Source: Monoplex corrugatus
Lineage: Eukaryota > Mollusca > Gastropoda > Littorinimorpha > Ranellidae
Assembly (NCBI GenBank): GCA_030674185.1
Contig: CM060308.1
Coordinates: 28,351,004-28,415,003, forward strand
DNA: 64,000 nucleotides
Direction: 5' to 3'
Both the position numbers and the translations under genes were made by a program. Below are positions 31,994 through 44,120 of the stretch, piece by piece (the first letter of the stretch is position 1; every line of letters starts with the position of its first letter). The notes under the pieces are model-generated. The model had not been told where the DNA came from. It saw only the letters and a list, made by a program, of their open reading frames with translations, and searched no databases.

Positions 31994-33321
31994 TACGAGG
32001 GTTGTTCAATTTAAGATGTCACCACCCCCTTAAAAAACGTACCTCTCATCTCAGCAACTTGAAACTTTTACATCCCTCGAAGTATTCTCCGTTGGCTAGG
32101 ATGCAAAGTTCAAGCCTCCTACGCCAATTCTCAAGCGCCCTCTGATAGTCGGTTTTAGGCAGACCAGACAACTCTGATCTTACGGCTTTGACGAGGTCTT
32201 GTACCCGGTCAAACTTACGCCCAGCGAGCTTTTCCTTCAGAACAGGGAACAGCCAGAAGTCGCATGGGGCCAAGTCGGGGCTGTAGGGTGGGTGGTCCAA
32301 AACTTGGATCCCTTGCTCGCTCAGGAAGGTTGTGGTGACCTTCACCTTATGGGCACTGGCATTGTCATGCAGAAGAAGGGTCCTCTGGGTGCCGACGGTT
32401 GGGCGCTGCTCATGGATTTTTCCTACAACTTTGGGGAGCACAACTTGGGTATAGTAGGAGGCAGTGATTGTTGATTTCTCAGGCAAAATGTCAATTGCCA
32501 CAAGGCCTTGCGTGTTGAAAAAAATAGAAAACAGTCGCTTGCGACTCTGGAATCCTGGGCGAAGAACAACTGGTCGGTCTCCGTCAGGGCCAACCCACAT
32601 GCGGTTGCAGCGTTTGTTGGGGATGCCGTAGAATGTGAGCCAACTCTCATCTCCCGTCACTAAGTCACACAGTCGTTTTGGCCCGTTGGGCTCAAACTCA
32701 TCGAGCAGTTTGCGTGAACATGCCACCCGCTGCTGCTTCTGATCATCACTTAAGAGATGTGGCACCCATCTTGCAGCCAGTTTTCTCATGTGAAGGTCTT
32801 TGTGCAGAATGTTGTTAATGGTGCCAATTGAAAGCTCACATGCCTCGCTTAATTCCCGCACAGTCGAATGTGGATCCTCCTCTATCAGTCTTTTCACATA
32901 TGCAATGTTTTGTTCGTTCCGAGCTGGTAAAGCTCGCTCTGCACGATTACCCCAATCAGATGGCACTCTACCTGCTCCTAATTGTTTGACCCACCTGCAA
33001 ACTGTGCGGTAAGACACACAATCCGTTCCGTAAACAGCTTGCAAATCTGCGTGTATCTTCCTACAATCGTCACCAAGTTGTAGCCTTGTGAAAGTGTAGA
33101 AACGAAATTGCTCATTGGTGACGTCCATTTTTTTCAGGCTCAGCTATTTGAAACACATTTGTAATTACGTCATACTCCGAGTTGCATCATGATGTCAACT
33201 TTATTTTCTGCATGCTAATCAGGTAAACTTTAAAGTTGTGTTTGGTATAAACATTTTTCTGTGCGTTGCTTCGTTTTCAAACGGCAAGCCTAGTGTCATC
33301 TTAAATTGAACAACCCTCGTA
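31994..33321 (-). mobile_element. Full-length mariner element
   Basis: A 1328-bp element flanked by TA dinucleotides (31992-31993 and 33322-33323). Its terminal inverted repeats begin TACGAGGGTTGTTCAATTTA and stay identical for about 25 bp at both ends. It encodes one uninterrupted transposase on the minus strand. Size, TA target and single-exon gene are the standard mariner layout. Confidence 0.95.
32046..33128 (-). CDS. mariner transposase, DD34D, apparently intact
   Basis: A 360-aa uninterrupted frame. Residues 1-110 form the paired helix-turn-helix DNA-binding part (TVRELSEACELSIGTINNIL is the second HTH). The linker motif WVPHLL is at 121-126. The catalytic triad is visible as D160 (TGDESW), D255 (LHDNASAH) and D290 (YSPDLAPCDFW). 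There are 34 residues between the second and third aspartate, the mariner DD34D signature. The C-terminus ends with NGEYFEG, usual for the family. There is no frameshift or stop, and both inverted repeats are present, so the copy is young and might encode active enzyme. It cuts and reinserts the element at TA sites. Confidence 0.96.
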   Translation of the reverse strand: MDVTNEQFRFYTFTRLQLGDDCRKIHADLQAVYGTDCVSYRTVCRWVKQLGAGRVPSDWGNRAERALPARNEQNIAYVKRLIEEDPHSTVRELSEACELSIGTINNILHKDLHMRKLAARWVPHLLSDDQKQQRVACSRKLLDEFEPNGPKRLCDLVTGDESWLTFYGIPNKRCNRMWVGPDGDRPVVLRPGFQSRKRLFSIFFNTQGLVAIDILPEKSTITASYYTQVVLPKVVGKIHEQRPTVGTQRTLLLHDNASAHKVKVTTTFLSEQGIQVLDHPPYSPDLAPCDFWLFPVLKEKLAGRKFDRVQDLVKAVRSELSGLPKTDYQRALENWRRRLELCILANGEYFEGCKSFKLLR

Positions 33322-33323
33322 TA

Positions 33324-36300
33324 AGACAGGTGTATGTATGAAAAAAATGGTGTTGCGTGATTTCTGTGACATTCTGATTTTCAAGCATTTTCTCATTTGA
33401 TTTTGTTCCAGTCATTTTCATCATAATAATGTGATTAGATCAACTACTCATTACTAATTATGTAGCTCAAATAGAATGTACATGGGAAAAAGTCATACCT
33501 AGAAGACAATCACAGGAATATTTTTTTTCACTGCGCTGCCATCTCTGTTGGACAGTGAGCATGTTGGAGTGATGTAGACATTTTTGTACTACTGAGTGTG
33601 AATTTCAGAGTTGATATGGACTTATTCCTTTTTTAAGATCCAACAAAAGTTGTCAGTAAAACAGAAATATTTGAACTGTGTGATTTTTCTTTTGTTTTTC
33701 CTTATTTCAGTGTCCACCATTGTTGTATAACTGACATCACATTGTGTGTTTATTTGTGTCTGTTGTCATTTGAGTATCTGGTCAGTTTGAATTCAGCTGA
33801 TAATGATTTCATCAAAGAAATACTTTGAAGGAAGAATTCAGTTTTACAGAGTAGAGCAGAGGCACAGTGCCTATCACTGCCACAGCGGAACAATCTTTGC
33901 AGCATTGTCACCCTTTATTAAGTTGAGCAACAGGAGACATCCGACTGCTAATCCTCTGACCACCAGACTCCATGGCAACCGACAGAAACTGGCCACGTTT
34001 GTCTCCAGATACGGCCCCACCATGTAGACAGCAAATGAAAGAAGAAGAGAAGATTGCCCATTATGACTGTGCAAAGACAGCAATAGCAGGAAGCATTCAA
34101 CCTGCGCCACCCAATCATGATTATGATGGTATGTACCATGGGTAGCTTTTAAAGGTTGTCTGTTAATCATGAGGGTGATGGGGAGTTAGGTGGTTGAGAT
34201 CTCAACCTTTTTAGGGTTCACAGTATGATGGTGTTTTTTAATCCCTTTACCATGCTGCTTTCACAACCCTGAACAAAGTTAAGAACTTATTCACAGTTTA
34301 CTGGACTGGAGGCTCAGAGTTGTTACTTTTATTATCACATGCCCAGTGGAGGATGAAGCATCACTATTACAGTATTCTGTGAAATCAGTAATTTGCTGTG
34401 TACTTTGATTTGAATAATGTAAAAAAAAAAATAGATGTGATATTTGAAACAAATGAAGCCAGTAGAAGACTTGCTTAACCGTTTTGCCACACTGTCCCAA
34501 TATGTCTACCTCGAGTATGGCACAGTTGCTGAATGAAAAATATGGTAATGGGGTGTATGTAATCGGCTGAAATAATTCTTGGTCCAAATTCAGGTTGAAT
34601 ATATGTTTTATCATCATGCAAACTGAACTCTTCCCTATAGAAGAGAAATAACATGCAGCCAACTAGATACATCAGCTTGCCTGCTTTTGATTGGCAGCAT
34701 GTTGTGGTGTCATGTGCCACTGCCATTTTGAAGTTTTTCTCTGCTGATATCCATCAGCTGGTTGTACTTCCAGTTGAATTTTCTGATGTGTGCACTGGTT
34801 TTTCAGATGTATAGACTTAAACACATATTCGAGTGTCTTCAGAGAGCAAAATACAATATACTTGTATTAAACTGAGTCTTTTTATCTGCAGATAGTGTTT
34901 TAGTTATGGTATCTGGATTGTTATCCACAAATGGTTCACTTGTCAAAGCATCATGTAAGCATTTTGGGAACAGTGAATTTGAAGAACAAAATTGCAGCAA
35001 TGAGGTTGGACATTGTTGAGCACAGAAAAACTTTTGAGTAAAAAGAAGTAAAAGATGCTTGGGAGTGGGATTTGACAGAGAAAGTTGTAAAAGAAGAAAC
35101 CCTCAGTTTATTCATAAAAAAAAGTTACAACTCTGGGCCCTGTGTATTACTTCCTCATTGGGAAAGAAACTACACAAGCAGAGGAAAAGTTGCTCTAGGT
35201 CATGTGTACTTAATAAAACATGCCACTTCTGTGAAATTTTGCAGAGAAAATTCAACACTTGAAAGTATTTTTCTGCTGTTTCTGCATTTACAAGAGTAAG
35301 TGTATGATATTGATATCATGAAGCAAACAAAAAAGAAAAGTAGTGAAAGTTCATAAATTGTGGTAATAGAGCTGCAGAATTATGTAGATTTGTAAGCCTC
35401 AAAATGCACCAGGTTACACAATTTTCGGTAAACGTTTTAAAAATCGTCTGGGTGAGTATGCCCCTGATTCCTCCTCCCCTCCTCACCCCACACACACAGA
35501 TTTTTTTTTCACTTGTATACAAGACTGTCGAACCTTCTTACAACGTCCAGAGGGGTGGGGTGGTGTTTCCATCAAGACAGTTGGAAGTTGACAGTTAGCA
35601 GCAGAATTTTTTTTCTGCATTCATTATAGTCTTCGACGTGATATTTACAGTCCAGAATGTATTCGATTCATTGCACTATGGTTGATTTCATTGTGAGTTT
35701 GGGCCTGCAATGGCACAAAAAGGTGTTGGAGGTCAAAGTTTGACTAGGAGAGCGCACATGCAAGAGAGAGAGAGAAAGAAAGGCTGGGGCACTGTGATGT
35801 GATTTGTTGAATGACATGAGTGACACTTCCTCTTTCTCTCTATCTTTTCTCCCCTCTCTCTGTTTGTTTGGTTTACGTGTATGTGTGTGTGTGGGCATAC
35901 ATGTGTGTAAAATACCACCCACAACCACCAATCCACACATACACACGCATGCATGCAATCAAAACCAACAAAAACAATTAAAAAAACAAAAAAACGTAGT
36001 GGAGCAGAAAGAAAATTTAAAGGCATAGAAGCAAATTGCAGGAATTACTTTAGTAAAGAAAATTTATTTTTAATAGACAAAATCTTAGATTTGAAGGGGG
36101 AAAAAAATAATTATCCCCTAAAGTGATCATACAATGATTTAGACTTGAACATAGTTAAGAGAAAGAAAAGTCTAGTAAAGTTATCAAATATGCTTACAGC
36201 TTTTTTCCCCACAATTCAGAAGTTCAAAGTTACATTTAAACGAAGCAATGTTTTTGCTTTCAACTCAAGTCGAGCTTCTTTTGAAAAAGGTAACACTTGA

Positions 36301-37240
36301 TGTAACCAAATAGGCCCTATAATACTTAATTTAACCAAGTAGGCCTACATGTCATGTTTTTGCTTTTCCAGAGTCTGACCTGACTCTTGTAAAGTTACTA
36401 CTTTGCCAAGCAATCTTTGGCCTTTTCACAGCTACCGTATGTCACCACGGAGAGGTTCTACGCAGGGCTTGCTGATGGAGAGGCTATGTACTGGCGGAGA
36501 GAGATTTAATGCACTCTGCTCTTCTTTTCACATAGCTGCAAGCAGCAGTGCTAGCCAGTGGTGCAGGCTGAAAGTGAGACATGACAAGCAGTAGTCACCA
36601 ACCATCACATTAAACGCATCACATCAGCCATTAAGATGCATGCAACGTCATCATCAACCCCAAAATAATCAATTGGATTGACATTCCAGTCATCAAACAT
36701 CTTTGTCAAAAGAAGTTCTACTACTCGGCCTCTTGGACATCACCCTCACGTGATTTGGCAGTTTGCTCCATCTTGCAGCATGCTGTGCGGAAGCAGTTCT
36801 TGGTTGTAGAAGGACTGACTGTCCCAAGACCGCTTCAGGGTAGACACAGAATGCAGGAGTGTGAACTGATAGTCATCTATCGGCCTTGCCGTTTTCGTCA
36901 GGTCAGTGTGGACGAACAACGAGAGGTCTTTTGCAGAGTTCTGTTGTGAATTTTCATGTTCTGAATGATGACCAGGTCGGATGGTTGTGATTTGGATGAT
37001 GTATTTGGTGGAAGAAATAGGACTTCTGTTGCTATCAGGGGTGGAATTTTTTTGTGCACAGGGCAATTGACCAGTATCATCAAGACTTGCTGATTTTTTT
37101 TTTTTTTATCCATGTCTGTCAAATGATGGCAGCCACTTCTTCAATGTTGCATTGTAATCTAGCACAAGCACGCATGCACACACAAGAGACACATATTCCT
37201 CCCCAAATTACCAAACACTCGCTCAACAACCAGGTTATAT
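33324..37240. other. Intergenic DNA, no gene identified
   Basis: Almost 4 kb with no recognised gene. Several 60-120 codon frames exist (33803-34027, 34291-34662, 36746-37066), but none shows a known domain. Poly-T and A-rich runs are frequent. Two TAGGCC-type words lie near 36311 and 36340. Confidence 0.5.
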
Positions 37241-37760
37241 GCACCACTCAACATACCATCAACACACTTATACACACACAATCGCGCACGCACACACACA
37301 CGTATGTGTGTGCATATACACATGCACGCATTGTTATTGTCATTATTGTTTAAAGCCCAGCCGACTGCATAGAGCCATGTCAGGGCTAACATGCACGCAT
37401 ACAGATTACACACGCATACTGCACACAACACAAAAGACGCGCACGCACATACATACGCAAGCAAACACACGCACACACACACCACATAATTATACATCAC
37501 ACACATACACAAACGTCACGATCAACACGTTTAACACACACTCACAACATAATTATACATCACACACATACACAAACGACACGATCAACACGTCTAACAC
37601 ACACGCACCACATAATTATACCTCACACACACACACATGCACGCACACACATACACACACGAACGACACGATCAACACGTCTAACACACACACAACATAA
37701 TTATACATCACACACACACACACACACAACACATGCACGCACGCACACACATGACATAGC
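37241..37760. repeat. CA-rich tract with 64-bp minisatellite and a copy of the shared tail module
   Basis: Alternating CA/CG DNA. From about 37485 to 37715 a unit near 64 bp recurs, containing CATAATTATACATCACACA and CACGATCAACACGTCTAACA. At 37346-37395 the minus strand reads CAGTCGGCTGGGCTTTAAAC, the tail module also found at the right end of repeat R and of SINE family 3. Confidence 0.8.
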
Positions 37761-38659
37761 GCGCCGAATGGAGACAAGATGTTCAGTAAATACTGGAATC
37801 GCAAATATGTAGCCTATCGCATCTCGCGTTCTCAAACTACACTTCTCCCAAGAGCTCCTTCAACCACTAGTCCTTGTCCACGTCTACTTTAGAGCATAGG
37901 TGCATCCCTTTTGTGTGTGTGTGTGTGTGAGTGTGTGTGTGTGGTTGTTGTTGTTGTCGTCGTCCTGGAGCCGAAGATCCGCTGCGAAATTTTCTCCTTT
38001 CGTAAAAACGTACTGAGTGTTGATGCTGGAATGTTGATTTTTTTTTAAACAGATGTACATCCACATGAGAAATAAGTTCAAGCTTCTTCAGAATTGCCTG
38101 GATTTTTTTACGTTCGGTCGCTATGTTTTCACGACAAATCAAGAAACGTGCGTGCTCTGGGACAACGTCACAATTTCTGGCGTATGTTATCTTTAATTTC
38201 AACAGTTTGTCTCATTATTTGATATAGGGCCTACGTTATCTGTGGTGTGTTTTTGTGTGTGTGTGTGTGAATTGACGTCATCTGGCATGTTTTCAAAATT
38301 CGACTTATTTAGGTACAGCCGTCCAAATTTGGTGTCTGGAATAACAAAATATATTCGATGTAAGCGATGCTGGAATATTCTCAGACGCCGTCGGCGATTA
38401 AAACAGCTTGGTTTATATTAGAACAACTGCTAGTAGGCATTCTTAAACAAAATGTATATAGTCTAAGCATTTTTTTGGATTCATTCAAATTCATCGGCTT
38501 TTCTTGGACTGTGTATCCATAAACTTCCTTGTGAAAAAAAAAAGCAACTCTGGCATGGGATTTTCCCCCCTTCGATATACAGTGTAAGTGTTTCATGTTG
38601 TAAGCGTGTTCACTGTGGGCGTATTCCACTGTGTTTATGCGTATGTATGTATGTACGCC
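37761..38659. other. Intergenic DNA, no gene seen
   Basis: Short GT tracts at about 37912-37942 and 38247-38268 and otherwise unique-looking sequence without coding signal. Confidence 0.5.
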
Positions 38660-39335
38660 TGTGTCCTCATCACCTTGCTGTATGGCAGCGAGGCGTGGAC
38701 CACGCATGCTCATCAGGAGAAAAGGCTCAATACCTTCCACCTGAGAAGCCTACGGCGCATACTCGGCATTTCCTGGCAAGACAAGATGACCAACACCGAA
38801 GTCCTGACCCGCGTTGGCCTCCCAACCATGCATACCATGCTGAGACGGCGTCGGCTGCGCTGGTTGGGCCACGTTCGCCGCATGGAAGATGGTCGCATCC
38901 CAAAAGACATCCTTTATGGTGAGCTTGCCACAGGGCAGAGAAACATTGGCCACCCACAGCTGAGATACAAAGACGTTTGCAAACGTGACATGAAGGCGCT
39001 TGAGATCAACTGAGTCCTGGGAGGACCTCGCAGACGACCGCAACAGCTGGAGAACCACTCTCAAGAAACAGCTGCGGATTGGTAAGGACAAACTGTCAGC
39101 TGCTGCAGCAGAAAAGCGAGTTCGTAGAAAAGGGATGACAGCCAACAGACCAGCATCAGCATACACATGCGACCGCTGCGACAGAGACTGCCTCTCTCGC
39201 ATTGGTCTCTACAGTCACAGGCGACGCTGCTTGGACCAAGCAGACAGCCCATCTAGACATTAGAACGGATGTACTTTGTCCATGGTCAACCATGACCGAG
39301 GGAGGCCTACTACTACTACTACTACTACTACTATG
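38660..39335 (+). pseudogene. LINE family A 3' end with (TAC)n tail
   Basis: The plus strand encodes TLLYGSEAWTTHAHQEKRLN, FHLRSLRRILGISWQDKMTN, MLRRRRLRWLGHVRRMEDGR and a C-terminal zinc-finger-like CDRCDRDCLSRIGLYSHRRR. A one-base shift near 39010 separates the two frames. The copy ends in (TAC)n at about 39307-39333. This is the RT C-terminus and tail of a non-LTR element, 5'-truncated. It is the best preserved 3' end of family A in the window. Confidence 0.88.
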
Positions 39336-39351
39336 CATGTATGTATGTGTG

Positions 39352-39420
<69 letters not shown>
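39336..39420. repeat. (TA)n/(GT)n microsatellite
   Basis: ATGT steps, then TA repeats (about 39358-39383), then GT repeats directly downstream of the LINE tail. Tail slippage is a plausible origin. 39421-39749 holds no gene. Confidence 0.9.
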
Positions 39421-39422
<2 letters not shown>

Positions 39423-39749
39423 GCCTATATGTATAATGAATTTTATGAATATGAATAGCGATTGAGTAATTTTCAGTTACTTAAGACATTTTCGACATAC
39501 ACTGGTCTTTGTGAAGCGTATAGAAGATAAAATATGCCTTTGCAAACACTTTGTTATACGCACACACACACCAGTTAGACAGAAATGATTATGATAGCAG
39601 AAATATCCAATGATATATTCAGTGTCAAGATGACAGGTGAAGATTGTCGTATCATTGTATTGTTTCAAGCATCTCTTTGCTGTGCTTCAATCTTCAGGCA
39701 TTCGTAAGCAGTGTCCAGTTTCTGGACATCTAGTTCTTGTCTCTTCACA

Positions 39750-39943
39750 TTAACCCTTTGACTCCCGCATCCTATCCATTAACTGCAAACACTTAACCCT
39801 TGGACTCCTTCACCATATCCACCAGCTTCCTGCAGGAAGTCTGTGGATAGGGTGAGGGAGTCCAAGGGTTAAGTTTTTGCTGTGTCAGCGTGGTTTTGCA
39901 AAGCAGGATGCTGGTAGACAGGTTGCGGGAGTCAAGGGGTTAA
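39750..39943 (-). repeat. TTAA-bounded palindromic repeat, full-length, reverse orientation
   Basis: 194 bp from TTAACCCTTTGACTCCCGCA to GGAGTCAAGGGGTTAA. The unique arm (GCGTGGTTTTGCAAAGCAGG) is on the right instead of the left, so this copy is inverted relative to 21870. The centre is AGCTTCCTGCAGGAAGTCTG. Confidence 0.85.
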
Positions 39944-40187
39944 GTTCTTCTTTCTGAGCTATATATACGCCGTCAAAAGAGGCGTCAGCCACGCACGTTT
40001 ATACCACTCCTGCCCACTAGTGACGAGTGAAGTAAACCAACACGTCGCTATGACATAAGCACGTAGTCTAGCCAGGCCACAAAGTTGACCGTTATTGCCT
40101 CCATATTAAGGGAAACTGGAATAAACTTTTATAAGCGTAGAAACGACCATTATTAGGAATTTTCATCCTTCCACAATCTGAGTGAAG
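39944..40187. other. Spacer, no feature seen
   Basis: Unique-looking sequence between the palindromic repeat and repeat R. Confidence 0.5.
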
Positions 40188-40880
40188 TCTCCAGTGGGGA
40201 TTTCCGGGGGTCTTTCACTTCCCACCTCGTGGAAATTTTGTGCTGGAAAATTTCTGTTTTCTCTCATTTTCTTTGTTTTAACCTTGCTCCTTTGCTTTCT
40301 GTCATCTTTTCCTATTTCTGTTTTCTGTCATTTTTTTTTCTTATTCCTTTACTTTCTGTCATCTCTTCTATCATTATCTGCCTTGCTGGTCCATTCACCT
40401 GTATGTGTTCTATACAATCTTACGTTTTTTCTCTTACGTGTAGGATTGATTGTAGATTGATCGTTTTGTGGCTTTAGGGAAATGTGATGTGCAGAGGCAG
40501 TTTCAGGTAATTTAGGCCATTAGGCCAGTTTATATATGTTTTAGTGTCCTTAGTTATGTTGACATATGCATTCAGCTTGTTTTGTTGTTGTTGTTGTTGT
40601 TGTTTTGTTTGTTTCTTTCTTTTTTAAGCCCCCTGGGGATATATTGGATGGAATGGTCAACGCCAGGGGCATTACCTTAGCCGATTATGTGCACGAATGC
40701 GTTGATGTGTGAACCAGTATTTAATGTTCTTTTCCAGATGTGGGATTTTTGTTTTTTTGATTTTGTTTTTGTTTTTTGTTGTTGTTGTTGTTGTTGTTGT
40801 TGTTGCCCATTTTTTCTTCTGTGAGGTAATGTGTACATTCTCAGATAGTCATATTCCTGATATGGCTTTTGCGCAGTCAG
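40188..40880 (+). repeat. Dispersed repeat R, copy 2
   Basis: Collinear with 12115-12695: CCAGTGGGGATTTCCGGGGG, CTCCTTTGCTTTCTGTCATC, GGTCCATTCACCTGTATGTG, TTTCAGGTAATTTAGGCCAT and GATTATGTGCACGAATGCGT. Two (GTT)n tracts (about 40582-40604 and 40776-40806) interrupt it. Sequence shared with copy 1 ends near GCGCAGTCAGC (40872-40882), where a SINE of family 3 follows. Confidence 0.7.
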
Positions 40881-40926
40881 CCACGCAGGTTACCCGGGTT
40901 CGTTTCCCGGTCGATGCACGTGATTA

Positions 40927-41282
40927 TTATATATGGGTGAGTTGGTAGAGCCATGGACTCAAGATCTGATATCTTGAGTTCAGTCCCAGCCCACAAAATT
41001 AAAAACTGGCCTGTTTGCTGCCCACCTTAATGTTTCCATCATTCTGGTGGTGTCAGCTTAGTGTTTGCTAGGTCCATTCTCCCCCTCCCCCTTTTCAAGA
41101 CCTTGCCAGCGCATAAGGGTTTGTGCAGGCTCAGGAAATTTGTCAGATAATTGCTGGAGCGCATATGGAGCTGTCCGAGTGCGACGAAGCCTTCTTGAAA
41201 TAACTCCAGTAACTGCAATAACACTGCCTTCTAATAATTCTATCCCAGCTGGGCTTTAAACAACAATGGCACTAACAATAAG
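40927..41282 (+). repeat. tRNA-headed SINE, family 3
   Basis: The head GGTGAGTTGGTAGAGCCATG (A-box-like) is followed by a B-box-like GAGTTCAGTCCC. The body is as in 30128-30490. Its 3' end is CCAGCTGGGCTTTAAACAAC, the tail module shared with repeat R. Confidence 0.75.
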
Positions 41283-41416
41283 CTGTATGAAGTAAGGCAG
41301 TATTATCTATTCTGATAATAATATAATAATAATATACAATATTTTATATAGCGCAAAATCTTGATAAAATCAAATCTAAGCGCTAAAACAGACACACACG
41401 CACGCACGCACACACA

Positions 41417-41448
<32 letters not shown>

Positions 41449-42029
41449 CACACATAATGGTAACCATGTTACTGTTGACTTGACCTGATGACCTCTGATT
41501 TATTGTTGACCATAACACTAACAATAACCCCAGTAAAGTAACTAATGTTATCTATTCTGATAATGGTAATCACAATCTTTTATTGACTTGACATGGTGGC
41601 CTGTGATATATTGTTGAACTAAATTCTGCAGGGTTTTGTTCCTTGTGTTTAACACCACCACCACCACCACCACCACCACCACTACCCCTTCAGTCTGTCT
41701 CTTTAAGGTCTCAATGAGCAAATTTCTCACATCGATGTTCTTTCTAAAATTCGACTGCACGTCATAAAGAATGGTGAGGGGTGTAGCAACATTTTCTGTT
41801 CGTGTTAAACGGGGACCACACGCTTTCTAGTCACTTTCAAGTCATGGACAACGAAATGCAATTCAGCGATTTGCATGGTCATCATCCCAAGTCAGAGATA
41901 CCACATAACTTTAAATGTCACTGTCCTTGAAAAGGAGCAATTATCACACACAACACAAACAGAAATCTCTGTTTAAAAAAAAACAACTGATGGCGTCATT
42001 CATGCTCGGAGCTATAATTTCAAAATGTT
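41283..42029. other. Spacer with CA/CG and (CAC)n tracts
   Basis: ATAATAATA runs, a CACG/CACA tract at about 41392-41453 and a (CAC)n tract at about 41654-41682. A short phrase around TATCTATTCTGATAAT recurs near 41307 and 41550. No gene. Confidence 0.6.
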
Positions 42030-42470
42030 CTATATCATCATCATCATCATATGCCCTGCTGCATGGCGTTGGCGACCATGGCCCTCTATACGAATCTATC
42101 CCTTGTCGCTGCAAGTACATCTTCCAGTTCCACCCTCTCTGTCCTCAGCCACCCTGCAAGTCTATCCAATATTTTCTCCCTGGGTCTACCTGGTGTTCTT
42201 TTTTCGTCTAGCTTCTTATAATCCTAGTGTGACTAGGTGCTCTAATTCCCCCCTCCTCATAAAATGTCCTACAAATATTATTTGTCTTTTTCTAATCTTC
42301 TTTATCAATGATCTTCTTGTGTTTGCCTCCATCAAGACTGTCTCGTTTGTTTTCTTTGCTGTCCTTGGAACTCTCAACATTCTTCTTAGAAACTACATTT
42401 CGGCTGCCTAAATCTTGTTCTGGCTTTGCGTGTTGACTGTCCACATCTCACAACCGTATAACAGTAGATG
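42030..42470 (-). pseudogene. LINE family B 3' end fragment
   Basis: It starts with the plus-strand tail (TCA)n (about 42036-42049) and then matches 14246-14600 and 46690-47020 in order (CCTGCTGCATGGCGTTGGCG, CAATATTTTCTCCCTGGGTC, CAAGACTGTCTCGTTTG). It extends further upstream of the element, to about 42470. The coding sense is minus and the frame is broken. Confidence 0.78.
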
Positions 42471-43653
42471 TTCTACATAAGAAAAAAAATTACCCACATT
42501 CTATATAAGCATATGTCTCTTGGTTTAAAATAAAATTGCTGCTGCTGTTAAAAATTCCCATTTTGCTATTGCTAAATCTGTCCATGTTACCACAAAACTT
42601 TGATGCTTGTGTTCTGTTTGTTTCCATTGTATGCATTCCATTGTATACATTCCATTCCATTTCAAGGTAGGTCATGAGTATAAAATGGTCCGCACTCATG
42701 ACTTTCACCTGATAATTCAAACAGTTTTTAAGTTACTGTTACGTTTCAGTTTCAGTTTATCAAGTTGACGTCTCCGCGCTCGGAATGAATTCCACATGCA
42801 CTAACATCACAGATTGCCATGTGATGGAGAAGATCCAGAATGATGACAACACAAGCCTTGAGCCTGCACATAAACCCATGAGCTGGCCAGGTCCTGAGAT
42901 CCTACCTAGATAGTAGGTCACTGTAGATAATGTCACAGAACGTTGTAGGCATACCTTTGCGTCTTGTAGAGTATGGGGATATAATATTTTATTTAGAACA
43001 CGAGAAGAAAGGAGAGAAAGTGAAACGAATTGAAATACTCAATTGTGAAATGACTATACATGACTAAACAAACCTTCCAGGAACAGACCACACATTGGTG
43101 TAAGTGATACACATGGTTCATAATTCATATTGCTTGTAGCCCATCCGAATACCTGAGCCATATCAGGGCTAACGCCACGTTTGTTTACAAAGACCACCAA
43201 GCTCTTGATTATATTTTTATGTCTAAAAATATACATATGATACTCTCTATTTTGTACTTTCAACTGAAGATTCACTTGATAGACTTTATATGATTACTGA
43301 ATCTTTAAACAAAAAGAATAAATGAATGTCAAATGAAACTTCAACGTTATATATGTACATCGTAACTGCATATCTTAACTTGTCCAAGTCGTTGAATTTC
43401 TGAGTGCTACAGTAGTTAAGCACAAAACGCGCAATCACAAACTTCTAGCTAGAACTGGGGGCCCGTGCTCACTATAGGGCATCCAAGAGAATCGCAATCC
43501 TTCTTTGAACAAAGAACTTGGGAACCACAACTAAGTTTCCGTTGGGTTTCTACTGGTTTCAATTGGGTACACGTCTTTATGTGAAAAGACAACATTTGGG
43601 ATTGAAAGGACAACATTTGGGATTAAACAACCAATCAGAGAGATATGCATAAT
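42471..43653. other. Intergenic DNA, no gene seen
   Basis: Contains a partial copy of the tail-module start on the minus strand (GGCGTTAGCCCTGATATGG, 43157-43175). A phrase TGACTA-ACAAACCTTCCA at about 43060 recurs near 44630. No gene recognised. Confidence 0.5.
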
Positions 43654-44117
43654 TAACCAGATGTGTGTAGTTATTGTGCGCATAGACCCACACAATCTAA
43701 GGAGAGAGGTTCTAGGAAGAAAAAGAGCGAGGGGAGAGTGGGAGAGAGTTGGATGCAACATAACTACTGGTTTTCTTATGTACACAGATGGCTATCACAT
43801 GCCATGTTTGTCTAATTAACCAGATGTTTGTAGCTGTTGTGTGTATAGGCCCACACAATGTAAGGAGAGAGGTTCTAAGAAGAAAAAGAGCGAGGGAAGG
43901 GTGGGGGAGAGTTGAATGCAACATAGCTACTGGTCTTCTTATGTACACAGATGGCTACCAAATGCCATGTTTGTCTAATTAACCAGATGTTTGTAGTTGT
44001 TGTGTGTATAGGCCCACACAATGTAAGGAGAGAGGTTATGGGAAGAAAAAGAGCGAGGGGAGGGTGGAGGAGAGTTGGATGCAACATAATTACTGGTCTT
44101 CTTATGTACACAGATGG
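43654..44117. repeat. 163-bp tandem repeat, about three copies
   Basis: Three units, with AACCAGATGT(G/T)TGTAGT near 43654, 43818 and 43981 and ATGGCTA at 43788, 43951 and 44114. The spacing is 163 bp. Each unit contains GGCCCACACAATGTAAGGAG or a variant. The frames it leaves open on both strands (for example the minus-strand 43712-44111 series) are explained by the repeat. A weaker fourth trace is near 44350. Confidence 0.9.
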
Positions 44118-44120
44118 CTA

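Noticed and set aside
34291..34726. Minus-strand frames of 83-123 codons as a gene
   Set aside because: They have no recognisable motif, they overlap each other in different frames, and their composition looks like AT-rich non-coding DNA.
36746..37066. 106-codon minus-strand frame as a gene
   Set aside because: No domain or homologue could be recognised and no splice context supports it. It could be an old retroelement piece, but this cannot be shown.
43446..43485. Resemblance to cloning-vector or adapter sequence (CTCACTATAGGGC)
   Set aside because: Only 13 bases match a phage T7 promoter core. The bases before and after do not continue the match, so chance or native sequence is more likely than contamination.
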